Positions 39,901 through 50,400 of a stretch of DNA of 64,000 bases are shown here, in pieces. The notes under the pieces were generated by a model. That model had not been told where the DNA came from. It saw only the letters and a list, made by a program, of their open reading frames with translations, and did no database searches. A program made the position numbers and the translations under genes. Within the stretch, counting starts at the first letter, position 1. The number at the start of each line of letters is the position of its first letter. This DNA is from Ascoidea asiatica (taxonomy: Eukaryota; Ascomycota; Saccharomycetes; Ascoideales; Ascoideaceae), in the NCBI GenBank assembly GCA_001600695.1, contig BCKQ01000005.1, positions 508,593 through 572,592 of the forward strand, in the 5' to 3' direction.

Positions 39901-42154
39901 CTGGCAAGAAAGATTATTCAAACGTCAATTTAAAGATGGATACTGGCAACTAATTATGTTAGGTTTTTTAGGAACGCTTAGGAATGTTGATATTTATTCC
40001 AAATTTATTTCTGAAGTTCAAACAATACTATTACCTCCATTAACAAAACTTTCCCAGCTAACCCCCATGTTTATTATGAAAAATTTTTATTCAAAATTAA
40101 CCATCGAGCATAAAGTCCGAATACTTGATATTTTTTGCCAAATTTTAACAATAGGGCCCATAATTAGAAATCATATTGACTTTTCTATGGAAGAGAGTAT
40201 CCAATTAAGAAGAGATAGACTCGAAAAAATCAGAGAGCATAAGTCCCTTATTGAACAAGCAAGAGATTATAATGCTCTGGCGCAAGAATTATTAAAGGAG
40301 CAGCCACTGATTGATGAAAAGAAAAGTAATGAAAATGATGATAAAAAAGAAGCTAATAAAGTTAATGACCATTCGGATAAGGAATACTATACCGATAAAG
40401 ATAAGACTGAAGCGAATGATAATAAAGATAAAGATGTTGAAAAAATGAAAAAACCAAGGCGCAGAAATTGGACTTTACGTTACCAAGCAACACCAGAAGA
40501 GCTTGAGTTTGCCAAAGCTAATAAAGAGTTTGAGAAACTTATAGAGAAACGAAAAGAATTAATAAAGGAAGCTAATGAATTCCGCAAGCAAAAAAAAGAA
40601 ATTGAAAAACAGCTCATGGAGATTGATTGTCAGCGGATGACAATTCTCGGAAAAGACAGATTTTTTAATAGATATTGGTGGTTTGAAAATAATGGACTAC
40701 CAAGACTTTCGAATACTGGGAATAGTAATATAGATGGAGAAGATAATGAAAGTGAAAATGAAAATGAAAATGGTACCAAAGGAAGTTTAAATGAACATGA
40801 GGATGAAGTTGAAGATGATGATGATGAAGTTATGGAGGAAACGTATTTGATGGGTAGATTATGGATTCAGGGGCCAAGTAAAGAAGACTTAGAATATTTT
40901 CTTAATACCAAACTTGAAGAAGCAGAAAAAGCTTCTACTCTTCTCAAAAATTATTCTAAAGAAGATGAAAAGAAGGATGAAGAAGAATTTGTCCTTGGAA
41001 AAAGAATAAAAAAACCATTTTCCGAAGTTAAAACAGAAAAGAATCCTTCAAATGTTAAATCCGCTGGAAATGTATTAAATTTGGATGATTCTTTGAAATC
41101 AGAAAAAAAAAGTCAACATGAAAGCTTGAATTCTTTGAAACTTCCAGAAAGTTTCAAAAAAGTTTGCAGTGAGGTCTTCAATCTTGAATTTAACCCTACC
41201 TCATTTGAGTTGAAAAGAACAAGTTCAAGTGTTAACTTTAATACTAAAAAAAAATTGGAAAATGATTCCAAACCAATTGGGAAATCTCATATTTTATTAA
41301 TTGATAAATCAGGAAATTTGATTGCCACCGATAAAAATGAAGTTATATTAAATCCAATGGAAAGGAAACTAGTAGAGGAGAAACCTGATCCCTTATTATT
41401 GGCAAATGACTGGAGATTTATTGATGATATAGAAGAAATTGATAAATTACTTGAATGGCTTAATCCATGGGGTATAAGAGATGGTGCTCTTAAAAAAGTA
41501 TTAATGTCAGTTAAAGGTCGCATAATTTCATCTATTGAAGCAAGAAGAAAAGCATTATATTTAGATGAACCTCCAAAAGAAGAAAAAGATTTGGAAGAAG
41601 AGATTATGAGTACTATTATATCTGGTTCTGAAATAGAGGAAGAGCCCGAAGGTGAAGAGGAAGATATAGAACAGGAGGTCGAAAGTAATTTTGATAAAGG
41701 TAAAGAAATTGAAAATGAAATTCTTCATCCAAGAACAAGACGAAATACAAGAAATATGGCTAAAATTGAAAAAATGTTGGAAGAGAGAAAAACGAAAAGT
41801 AAGAGTGGTAGTGCTATCAATAATATCAATAACAATATTAAAGCAAGTTTACGAATATTTAAAAGGGAGGCTAGGAAAAAAAAGTTAAAAGAACATGAAG
41901 ATAAAAAACAAAAATATCTAGATAGTATAGAAAAACTTAAAAAATTGAGAATTGATAGAGAATTACAAAGAAGCTTTGAGTATGTTAATTTGACCGGTCA
42001 ATTAAACTTTGATGGAAATATATTTAATAATAGTAATAGTAAGAATACACACAGTGGAGTCATTAGTAGTAATAGCAATGGTGATAACTACAGTGATAAT
42101 GGTGTTAATGGCAATAAAAATGGAAATCGAAAAAGTAAACGTAAAAAAAAATGA
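36911..42154 (+). CDS. ITC1: ISW2 chromatin-remodelling complex subunit (WAC/DDT/WHIM protein)
   Basis: Two exons, 36911-36913 (just the ATG) and 37115-42154, give 1680 residues (yeast Itc1 is 1264). It is the large accessory subunit of the Isw2 ATPase. The spliced start MVLYKRKPVIYQSPPELPID is nearly the Itc1 N-terminus and fixes the model. The WAC domain is at about 20-125 (WYIPETKEWFLTYNEYLKKI, then CEISGNSCFTYFQALNSE and FFPGELISVK). Basic and Asn-rich linkers follow. A DDT domain is at about 715-775 (TFDDFITCLNINDVDL). WHIM-like motifs are near 930 (WQERLFKRQFKDGYWQLI) and 1180 (LGKDRFFNRYWWFENNGLPR). The extra length lies in charged linkers. The C-terminus is Lys-rich. Confidence 0.94.
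36914..37114 (+). other. ITC1: ITC1 intron directly after the ATG
   Basis: 201-nt intron with GTATGT donor, branch point TTCTAAC (37079-37085) and acceptor TTAAAG ending at 37114. It separates the ATG from GTT CTA TAT AAA AGA AAG. The exon 2 protein would lack its initiator and the family N-terminus without this splice. Confidence 0.85.
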
Positions 42155-44008
42155 TTAAATGGTGGTTATCACACTACATTATTAAGATATGTGCACTGAT
42201 GTATAAGACATAAATAAATAAGGAAGATTCTTTAAAGTAAAAGAAATCTATGAAATGAATATAAATGAGTAAATCAAATGGATCATTTACTGAAATTAGA
42301 TTGATGTTATATGTTTAAAAGAAGAAGCAAGTTTTTATAAAAAGTAACCATCATTCTTTTGCAAATCCATTTTTAAAAAAAAGGGAAATATAGAAGAATT
42401 TCTCTAGAAAATTTGGGAGACGCAGATTCAACATAAGTGACAAAGTTTTCCAACTACTACCAGTTCCGATGGAAATCATTTTCAAGAGATAGTGAGATGA
42501 ATAAAAGAACTATAAGGTAATACTTAACTGTACTTTAATTATATAATTTATTTTAGACTCTTTCATATTAAGTCCTAATGCAGGGTCTAATTTTTGTACA
42601 TACAAATGCATTCAATGACCGTTCATTTTCTGACGATAATGTTGTGTAGTAAAGTATGATTTAAAATATAATGATTTTATTACTGATAAAAAATCAAATC
42701 TAAATTCTTTTATTGTCTATAGTAATGTATTGATATTATTATAGCTGGGATTATGAATCATTTAAAATGATATAAAGGCTCGTGTACTGTAGATATGCAT
42801 TTTTTTTTTTTCAAGTGATGTTGAATTTAGTGAATTTATATTTGTGTTATATTGGTTTAGGTTAAAATTTTGAAATAACTTCAAGTTTTTGATATTCAGA
42901 ATCAAAGTTCATAAATTTGAATTTCAAACTTATTCAAATACAACTTTTGTTAATAAAAAAATGTAATGAAGATGGTATGGTTAGTTTTAATTCATTTTGA
43001 TTTTAATTAACACAATTACTAGTCTCTGATACATACCGTATATCTCCAATTATTTTTCTAATTAGACTTTGAATTATTAATTTTTCCAATAATTTTGTTT
43101 TCCTGTTTGACTGTTTTATAGACGAGATCATTGAATTTCTTTCATAGGTTGCTTTTTATATCCTATTTTATTGATTATTGTATGTATTAAATCTTTTTAC
43201 TCTTAAGTTTTTATAGTTTCTAAATCATACACCTTATAAATTCCATGAAAGATAAATACTTTTCAAAGTTGACAAAATATTACAAAATTATTTTTTCACT
43301 GGCTTACAATCGAAGATACGTACTTGTTTTTATAAATTATGATCCATTTAAGAAAAAATGCACATTTTTGCTATTTTACTTTTTTTTGTGAAACTTCGTT
43401 TTCTTAATGATATTTTGCTGCTGAAAAAGGATGTCGGAATTACTTGATCGGGAAATTTCTGTCGTTCCTGAATGAAAATGACCACCAGTAAGGGTTTATC
43501 AATTGATTGATAAATAACAAAAGAAACTAAAGCTATTTTTCTTCAATGATTGTAAAATTTAATGTTTCGAAGTCAAAAAAAAATAGGTAACCATTACATT
43601 ACTTTTATATTATTGTATTATAGAAATGTATATACTGATATGAATAAGGAAAAAGAAACAAGTAATAGTATAAAAAATTGCAGATAACTAAATAAAAGCA
43701 AAAATTTTAGCTAAAATATGAAATGGATATAGATTAGTAATATAAATGACATAAATGAGATAATATATATATATATAATTTTTTTTGTAGTTGATGAACT
43801 ACAAGCTAAGAGTTAAATTGATATTTGATGTGAAAAGAAAAAATGAAAAAGTAAGCGAAAAAAGTAGATTTTAAGTTATAGAATAAGAGAAAAAATTAGT
43901 ACAAAAAGACATAAGAATTTATATAAAAAAGTATAATATAAAAAAAAAAGTATTGAACAAATATTCAATTAATTTTGTTTTGAATTAAGTTTGATGGTAA
44001 TTGACGAT
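42155..44008. other. 1.9 kb convergent gap ITC1/SAE3; nothing recognised
   Basis: Both flanking genes end here, so no promoter is required, yet the gap is unusually long for a 3'-3' region in a compact yeast genome. It is AT-rich throughout, without a substantial open frame or recognised RNA signature. Confidence 0.45.
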
Positions 44009-44749
44009 CTAATTTGAATTTTTATTTGAATTTTTATTTGAAGTTTGATTTGAACTTTTGTTTGAGTGATTATCATTTAAATCTATATCTAATTCTTTAA
44101 TTATATGATTTATATCAAGATTTTTTAAATTTGCAATCATTGAAATTATGCTCAAAGCTATATCCTTTAGATCATTATATTGATTTAATTTTAAGATATG
44201 ATTTTTAATAATTAATTCAGAATTATTTAAATTTTGAATTGACAGAGAATTTTTATTATTTTCATTATTGTTATTAGATTTAGATAAGTTTTCGGATTTT
44301 TGATTTTGATCCTGATTTTGATCTTGATTTTGATTATCTAATTCATAAATTAAAACTTCACATTGTTTTGTTATTGATTTCAAAGTTATTTCTTTTGATC
44401 TTAATTTTTGAATTTTTGAAATTAAGTTTTTTTTATCTTTAAGTGATAAATTTTTTGAGTTAATGAAATGGTTTTTAGTATTAATTATTAATTTTTTAAG
44501 GGAATTTGAATCATGTTCTTTAATAACTAATTCTTTTAAAAATTCAGGTTCAATATTGCTATTATTATTATTATCATCAGTATCAATAAGAGTATCGGTG
44601 TTGATATTAAGATTTGTATTTTTGTTATTTTCTTTATTATTATTAGTATTATTAAGTAAGGGATTTATTGAATTTATGGATATACCTTTATTTAGATTCA
44701 AATTTACACTTGAATTTAAATTTGGATTTGAAGTTGTCTTTTTAATCAT
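44009..44749 (-). CDS. SAE3: Swi5/Sae3-family recombination mediator with long N-terminal extension
   Basis: 246 residues. The C-terminal region, about 180-225, matches the Swi5 signature closely: NHILKLNQYNDLKDIALSIISMIA, followed by a loop and INHIIKELDID. Swi5/Sae3 works with Sfr1/Mei5 to load Dmc1 or Rad51 during strand exchange. The family protein is usually about 90 residues. Here an Asn/Ser-rich N-terminus and a helical segment (about 70-130) precede the domain. Immediately before the domain, Gln/Asp repeats (NQDQNQDQNQ) are encoded by a short DNA repeat. The neighbourhood supports the call: in S. cerevisiae SAE3 (YHR079C-A) is adjacent to IRE1 (YHR079C). No intron is needed here. Confidence 0.78.
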   Translation of the reverse strand: MIKKTTSNPNLNSSVNLNLNKGISINSINPLLNNTNNNKENNKNTNLNINTDTLIDTDDNNNNSNIEPEFLKELVIKEHDSNSLKKLIINTKNHFINSKNLSLKDKKNLISKIQKLRSKEITLKSITKQCEVLIYELDNQNQDQNQDQNQKSENLSKSNNNNENNKNSLSIQNLNNSELIIKNHILKLNQYNDLKDIALSIISMIANLKNLDINHIIKELDIDLNDNHSNKSSNQTSNKNSNKNSN

Positions 44750-45450
44750 TTTATGCTAATAATGATCTTAGACTATTTAACTATAAATATACTGTAGATA
44801 TTTGATATAGATAAATGATATAATATATGTGTATGATATAAGAGATATATGAAATATGAAATATGAAAAAAATTAGATCTGAAGTAGTGAAAAAGTTTTT
44901 CAATAAATACATATACCCTATATTTATTTATATAAGAATTTTAGTGAATAAAGAAAACGAGAAAATGAGAAAATGAGATTCATAATTATTGAAAGCTAAA
45001 TCATATTTTATTATGTTTTGTATTTGATTATTTGATTATTTGATTATTTGATATTGGTATTGCAGTTCGGTGGGCCAGTCAGCACCATGACGTCAGGCGC
45101 ACAAACTGAAAACCAGCACAACTGCCAGCACGCAGCGAATGAACACACTCTGAGTCATTAAAAGTCAACCCAGGCAGTGTAGCGTTGCCACAAATATCCG
45201 CACAGATCCTTGCTCACTGGGTGTGGATACAGAGGCAGAAAAAAGTGCACCCAAGCATGTGATTTAGTCGGAAGTGATAATTCCCATTTGGGTGTTGCAG
45301 GAGCGGGTATGAACGATTTCTATCTTTCTTGGAAAAATCGGAATTTACCGTTGATAGGGTAACTAACGTTACGGCAAACATAAGTAATTTTATTCTTAAT
45401 ATTATTCATCTTCGGGTATTACGAAATTGTCAAAGAGAAAAAGAAGGGAA
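44750..45450. promoter_or_regulatory. Divergent promoter region SAE3/TDG
   Basis: 701 bases. AT-rich sequence near SAE3 includes an 8-bp TTTGATTA repeat (45022-45051). A GC-richer island spans 45055-45320. No CACGTG was seen here. Confidence 0.5.
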
Positions 45451-46479
45451 ATGGTTAAGAAGAATAAATTTCAAGATCAAGATAAAGATGGAAATCAAAG
45501 TCAAGAACAAAATCAAAGTCAAAGTCAAGGTCAGAGGATAAAACCTGGGATAGAGTTTATTAATTTGTTATCTGGATTCAAGAACAAAGCTAATACCAAT
45601 AATCGTGATCTCAGAAGATTTGATGATGGATTTAAAGTGAATAAAACTAAAATGATTAAATCCAGAGTGATAAAATCCAAAGTTGGAGAAAAGGACATAA
45701 TAAAAAGCAGAATCAAAAATCAAATCAAGCGAAAAATCAAAAATAATGATGATGATACAAATATTGTTAAATATAAACCTGAAGAGTTGAAAAAAGTGCC
45801 AGATTTATTGAAAGACAATTTAGAGCTTGTATTTATTGGATATAATCCCTCAATTCAAAGTTCATTAAAATGTCATAGATATGCACATGCAACCAATTTA
45901 TTCTGGAAATTATTAATTGAATGTGAAATCTTCCAAAGTGATTATAAAATCAATGAATTGAATTTTCAGAATTCAGATTTAATGCTATTTAATTCTTATA
46001 ATATTGGTTTCACGGATCTTGTTTCATTACCAACTAGGAATATTAAAGAATTAACTGCAGAGGAATTAAATAATAATGTACCAATATTGTTAAATAAAAT
46101 GAAGAAGTATAAACCAAAAAGAATATGTTTTATTGGTAAAGGTATCTGGTTGCTAATAATTAATTTTTTTACCGGTAAGAAAAATTCAAAATGTGAATAT
46201 GGAGCAGTTGATCTTTCATCTAAAACAACAAATAATGCTACACCAAATGAAAACAATGCTAATAATAATAATAATAATAATAAAACTGAGAAGAAAAAGC
46301 AGATAAAACAGACAAAACAAAGACAGTTTGTTTACTCCAAGTTGATCCAGATGCTCGGATACACTCCTGAAGCAGTGCATGTGATGCCCAGCACATCAGG
46401 GCTTGTGGCTGGAGTGTCTCGTGCCACAAAGTTGAAGCTGTTTGTGGATCTCAATGCGGATCTCCATCAGAACGGATGA
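45451..46479 (+). CDS. Thymine/uracil mismatch DNA glycosylase (TDG/MUG family)
   Basis: 342 residues. A basic Gln/Lys-rich N-terminus of about 105 residues precedes a UDG-superfamily domain. Motif 1 is VFIGYNPSIQSSLKCHRYAH (about 127-146), corresponding to GINPG in MUG/TDG. ATNLFWKLL follows, then NIGFTDLVSLPT. An Asn/Lys insertion (about 255-290) comes before the final motif HVMPSTSGLVAGVSRATK (about 310-327), equivalent to the TDG MPSxS loop. It should excise U or T from G mismatches and start base-excision repair. S. cerevisiae lacks this family, while Schizosaccharomyces pombe has Thp1. The start is the first ATG; the frame above it opens at a TTG. The last 50 codons are GC-rich and differ in codon use from the rest. 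Confidence 0.85.
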   Translation: MVKKNKFQDQDKDGNQSQEQNQSQSQGQRIKPGIEFINLLSGFKNKANTNNRDLRRFDDGFKVNKTKMIKSRVIKSKVGEKDIIKSRIKNQIKRKIKNNDDDTNIVKYKPEELKKVPDLLKDNLELVFIGYNPSIQSSLKCHRYAHATNLFWKLLIECEIFQSDYKINELNFQNSDLMLFNSYNIGFTDLVSLPTRNIKELTAEELNNNVPILLNKMKKYKPKRICFIGKGIWLLIINFFTGKKNSKCEYGAVDLSSKTTNNATPNENNANNNNNNNKTEKKKQIKQTKQRQFVYSKLIQMLGYTPEAVHVMPSTSGLVAGVSRATKLKLFVDLNADLHQNG

Positions 46480-46810
46480 CAGGACGCCTGATGCGACTAT
46501 TTCCATCAAGGCGGTTTGGAATTTTCTAGAATAGTCAATGAATGAACTGTAGCATATGGAGCAGAAACAGCACCAACAGCAACAGGAGCTTCACCAAGCC
46601 CAGCAAGTTCTGGTGCTTCTGATTCCGGTTCCTGACCCGGATGGCTGAGTGAGCAGCCGATGTTTCACCACTGACAATATCCACGGTATTATTAGCACAG
46701 TAACACTATTTCAAAAATCTATCTTTTGCCAAAGGCACTTGGCTTCCTTCCACTTGCAAATCTTACCGAAATGATAACAAAAGTACTGGGCAAATTCTAG
46801 TACCATACTA

Positions 46811-46899
46811 ATTCTACGGTTATTCTACGGTTATTCTACGGTTATTCTACGGTTATTCTACGGTTATTCTACGGTTATTCTACGGTTATTTCTACGGTT
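46811..46899. repeat. 11-bp tandem array (7 perfect copies plus one imperfect)
   Basis: The unit ATTCTACGGTT occurs seven times head to tail (46811-46887). An eighth copy with one extra T follows to 46899. It is non-coding and lies about 580 bases upstream of IRE1. Confidence 0.95.
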
Positions 46900-46944
46900 G
46901 TGAGAGAATCCGAATAAATTGCATTTTTTTCAAGTCTCCAAATA

Positions 46945-46997
46945 TTTTCCACCGTTTTCCACTGGTTTCCACTGTTTTTTTCCCACTGTTTTCCCTG
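46945..46997. repeat. Degenerate 10-bp array, TTTTCCACTG
   Basis: About five imperfect head-to-tail copies of TTTTCCACTG (variants CCACCG, GTTTCCACTG, CCCACTG). It is separated from the 11-bp array by only about 45 bases. Confidence 0.7.
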
Positions 46998-47120
46998 CAC
47001 TTAATTTTTTAACCCTTTCACAGTCCACACTCAAAAACTTTCTTCAAATTTGATTTTACATTTTAATATATTATTTATCTAACAAAAATATATTCGCCCA
47101 ATATTATATAATCAAGTAGA

Positions 47121-47160
47121 TAAATGAATGAATGAATGAATAAATAAATAAATAAATGAA
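47121..47160. repeat. AATG/AATA tetranucleotide microsatellite
   Basis: A run of (GAAT)n changing into (AAAT)n over about 40 bases in the IRE1 upstream region. Confidence 0.85.
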
Positions 47161-47320
47161 CGAACTAATCCATTGAAAAATTAATTAAGTAAATAAGTAA
47201 TTAAATAAAAAATAAATAAAAAACTTCGATTATAATATAAAGATTATTAGTTGAGATCAAATTTGATTCATTCAATATAATTTTTTAATAATAATTATCA
47301 TATTAAACAATTAAAATATA

Positions 47321-47362
47321 ATGGTATCTTTAACTACTAAATTGTATTCAATAAAATATTAA
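47321..47362 (+). promoter_or_regulatory. Candidate uORF in the IRE1 leader
   Basis: A 13-codon frame, MVSLTTKLYSIKY, followed by TAA, ends 119 bases before the IRE1 ATG. It would act as a uORF only if transcription starts upstream of 47321, which the sequence does not show. Confidence 0.25.
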
Positions 47363-47481
47363 TTTAATATCCCTTTAATTCTTTACTTCTTCAATCATAT
47401 TCATAATTGCTTTATATATCCTTCAATCACTAAAGCATTCAATCATTCAATCATTTAATTATTCAAGTAATTTCCTAAATA

Positions 47482-50400
47482 ATGTTATCCTCTATTATTC
47501 TTTCTTTTTTATTCAATTTTGCAATTGTCATAGCTTCAGTTCTATTAAAGACTTATAATTCAAATTCAAATTTAAATTCAAATCAATTAAAACCAGTTAC
47601 AAAATTTGTAAATTATCGAAATCAAAATAATAATAAATTTCTTAATGATCATAATAATCTTGATAATAATATACTCAGTGTTAAGAAAGATCGAATACTT
47701 TTATCAAGTAATAAAGTCATAGAAGATTTAGATATAACTAATCTTGTTATAATATCTCATGTTGATGGTTCTTTATCTGGTCTCAATAGAGAAACCGGTG
47801 AAATAATTTGGAACTTAAATTCAAATATTTCCTCAACTACAACTACAAATTCAAATTCAAACTCAAACTCAAAAAATAACTCATCAGAAGGGTTTTGGAT
47901 TGTTGAACCTCATGATGATGGATCTTTATTTTATTTTAATAACTTAAATGGTTTAACAAAAATTCCAATCTCAATTAATGATTTAATAAATTGTTCTCCT
48001 TTTACTTTATCAGATGATAAAATATTTACTGGAATTAAAAAAACTTCTTTAATTTCAATTAATCCAAAAAATGGTAAAATTATAAACTCTTTTGGCTCAA
48101 ATATAAATAATAATCAATTTATTAATCAATGTCATTCAATTCATTTTGATTTAAATAATCTTAATGATTTAAATGATATGAGTAATATAAATGGTATAAA
48201 TAATATAAATAATATAAATAATATAAATGATATGAATGATAAAAATAATCTAAATAACATTAATAATATAGATCCTTTGAATAATGAAAACAAGAATAAT
48301 AACCATAATAACAATAATAACAAAAAAAACAAAAATAATGAAAACGATTGTGTAAATTTAATCAATATAGGTAGAACCGATTATCATTTAACAATAACCT
48401 CAAAATCTGATAATTCTTCAGTAGTTAATATAATATATACAAAATGGAATGAAGATAATATCAATCAAGATCTAATACTTCAAAATAAAAAAAATTCAGT
48501 TGATGGTGTTTTTATTTTTCCATTTAATGATAATTCGCTATTATCTTTAGATAGTTTAACTGCAACTCCAAAATGGATAACTTCCTTAGAATCTCCTTGT
48601 GTAGATGTATTTGATATTTTCAAAGATGATAATAATGATTATGATAATAATAATATTATCAAGAATAACAAAAATAAAAAAAATGATTTTAATCAATATA
48701 TCTTAATTTCTCATCCAATAAATCCAAAATTAACTCAAAATCATAAAACTCAAAATAAAAATAATCAAAACGATAAAATTGATAATGAAAATGAAAAAGT
48801 TTACTTAGGTGTAACTGCAGATGGTTCTTGGTTCGCAATGTCTGAATCTTATTATCCTGCTTTAGTTAATAGTGTTCCATTATCGGAATATTATAAAAAT
48901 AAATTAGCTGATCCAGATTATCCACATTTGAAACCAAATTTAACTCCAAATTCGAATTCTAATTCAATTAATAATGATGAATTTTTTTTACCAACTGAAT
49001 TAATTATGGGGGTTCACAGACAATTATCTGATTCAGAATTTATGAAAAGTTCAAAAAGTTTTTCATCTTCAACTACTTCTTCTTATTCTGCAAACTCAAA
49101 TTTGCCTCTTTTAATAAGAGATAGAATAATTGAAAATCCATCATATTCTCCAAGAATAACTACTTCTCCTGATTATATTATTTCCGACGATGATTTTGAG
49201 GATGATTTCGATGATAGATACTCTAATCCGTCTAAAAGAATTCTTGCTATTGACCCACCAGAAAATTTTAACTCATTATATTATCAAAATTCATTAAAAT
49301 TCAAAAAATTATCTTATTTTCAAACATTTATTGGATTTTGTTGGAGAATGGCAGAAAATTTTTTAATGATGTCTCTCATTTTCACAATCTTATTTTTATT
49401 ATCTAAATTTCAGATTATTCCCCCCTTAACTGAAATTATTTACAATTTTGGGTTCTTAAGAAGAACTCATAAACAAGTTGAATTAGCTAAAAAATATAAA
49501 CTTGATCAAAAAATTGATATTGATTTTGATATTGATATGTCTTCGGCATCTGATTTTCTCAATAATAGCCATGAACAAAAATTATCTGAGGAAGAAAAAA
49601 AGAACCGAGATGAAAATAAAGAAGGAAATCAAATTTCTACTAAAAATCAAAATCCAATTCAATCATCAAATACTGAACAAATACCTTTAATTTCAGAAAA
49701 TATTTCTTTCCAGAATACAAAAGAATTACTACAAAATGAAGTCTCTTCGGATTCTGAGAATTCTAAGTTATCGGAAGAATATGAAATCATTCCTAATCTC
49801 AATTCAGGAAATCAAAATCAAATTAAAAATAGAAAATCTGAATTACATGAAAAAACGTATCCCACTTCTGCTCTAAAATCTGAAGCATACGTCAAAGATA
49901 CTTCAAGCAATGACAGTAGTAATCAACAGGTTATTTTTCCAAAGGAGATTCCTGAAAATAAATCTATGGAAAAAGATATGCCTCGAAAAGCAAATTTTTC
50001 TTCCACTAATTTACAGTTTGACTCCAGTATGAACCTTGAAAGTATATCGAGTGAATATATTTCACCAGTATTCCTGGAAACTCAATTTGATGGAAATCGT
50101 GATTCGGAAGTTCTCAAAAAAACGGTGATGATTAAAGAACCAGAAAAAGATACTGAAAAGGTAAATACCCCAAAAAAAAGGAAAAGAGGAAGTAGGGGAG
50201 GAAAAAAAAATAAGAAGAAAGATGCTTTTAATAGTGTGAACAATCTCAATGGTACAACAATTGCTTCTACTTCAGGTAATACTCTTGTTTCTGACAATAC
50301 TCAGCCTATTCAATATCTCAATAACTCCAATAAGATATCAACAGTTATAACTAACTCAAATCAAAATAATATTCCAATTCAAAACAGTAATTGGAGGTCA

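Larger units (their letters stand above)
46480..47481. other. Region between TDG and IRE1 with two tandem arrays
   Basis: The first 200 bases continue the GC-rich patch that begins in the TDG 3' end. Two short tandem arrays follow (46811-46899 and 46945-46997). An AATG/AATA microsatellite is at 47121-47160. A 13-codon upstream ORF sits at 47321-47362, before IRE1. Confidence 0.6.

Noticed and set aside
45329..45541. Frame overlapping the TDG start in another phase
   Set aside because: Lys-rich shadow of the basic TDG N-terminus; the glycosylase frame has clear domain motifs.
46556..46648. Short Gln-rich plus-strand frame (MEQKQHQQQQELHQ...) after TDG, and an Ala/Pro-rich minus frame over the same bases
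   Set aside because: Both arise from a CAG/CAA-type repeat in the GC-rich patch. They are short; the minus-strand one has no ATG, and neither has a recognised relative.
48141..48365. Phe/Leu-rich minus-strand frame inside IRE1 (and similar frames inside SIZ1, SUN and the unknown genes)
   Set aside because: Mirror images of Asn/Lys/Asp-rich coding repeats; antisense of AAT-type runs always reads as Ile/Leu/Phe.
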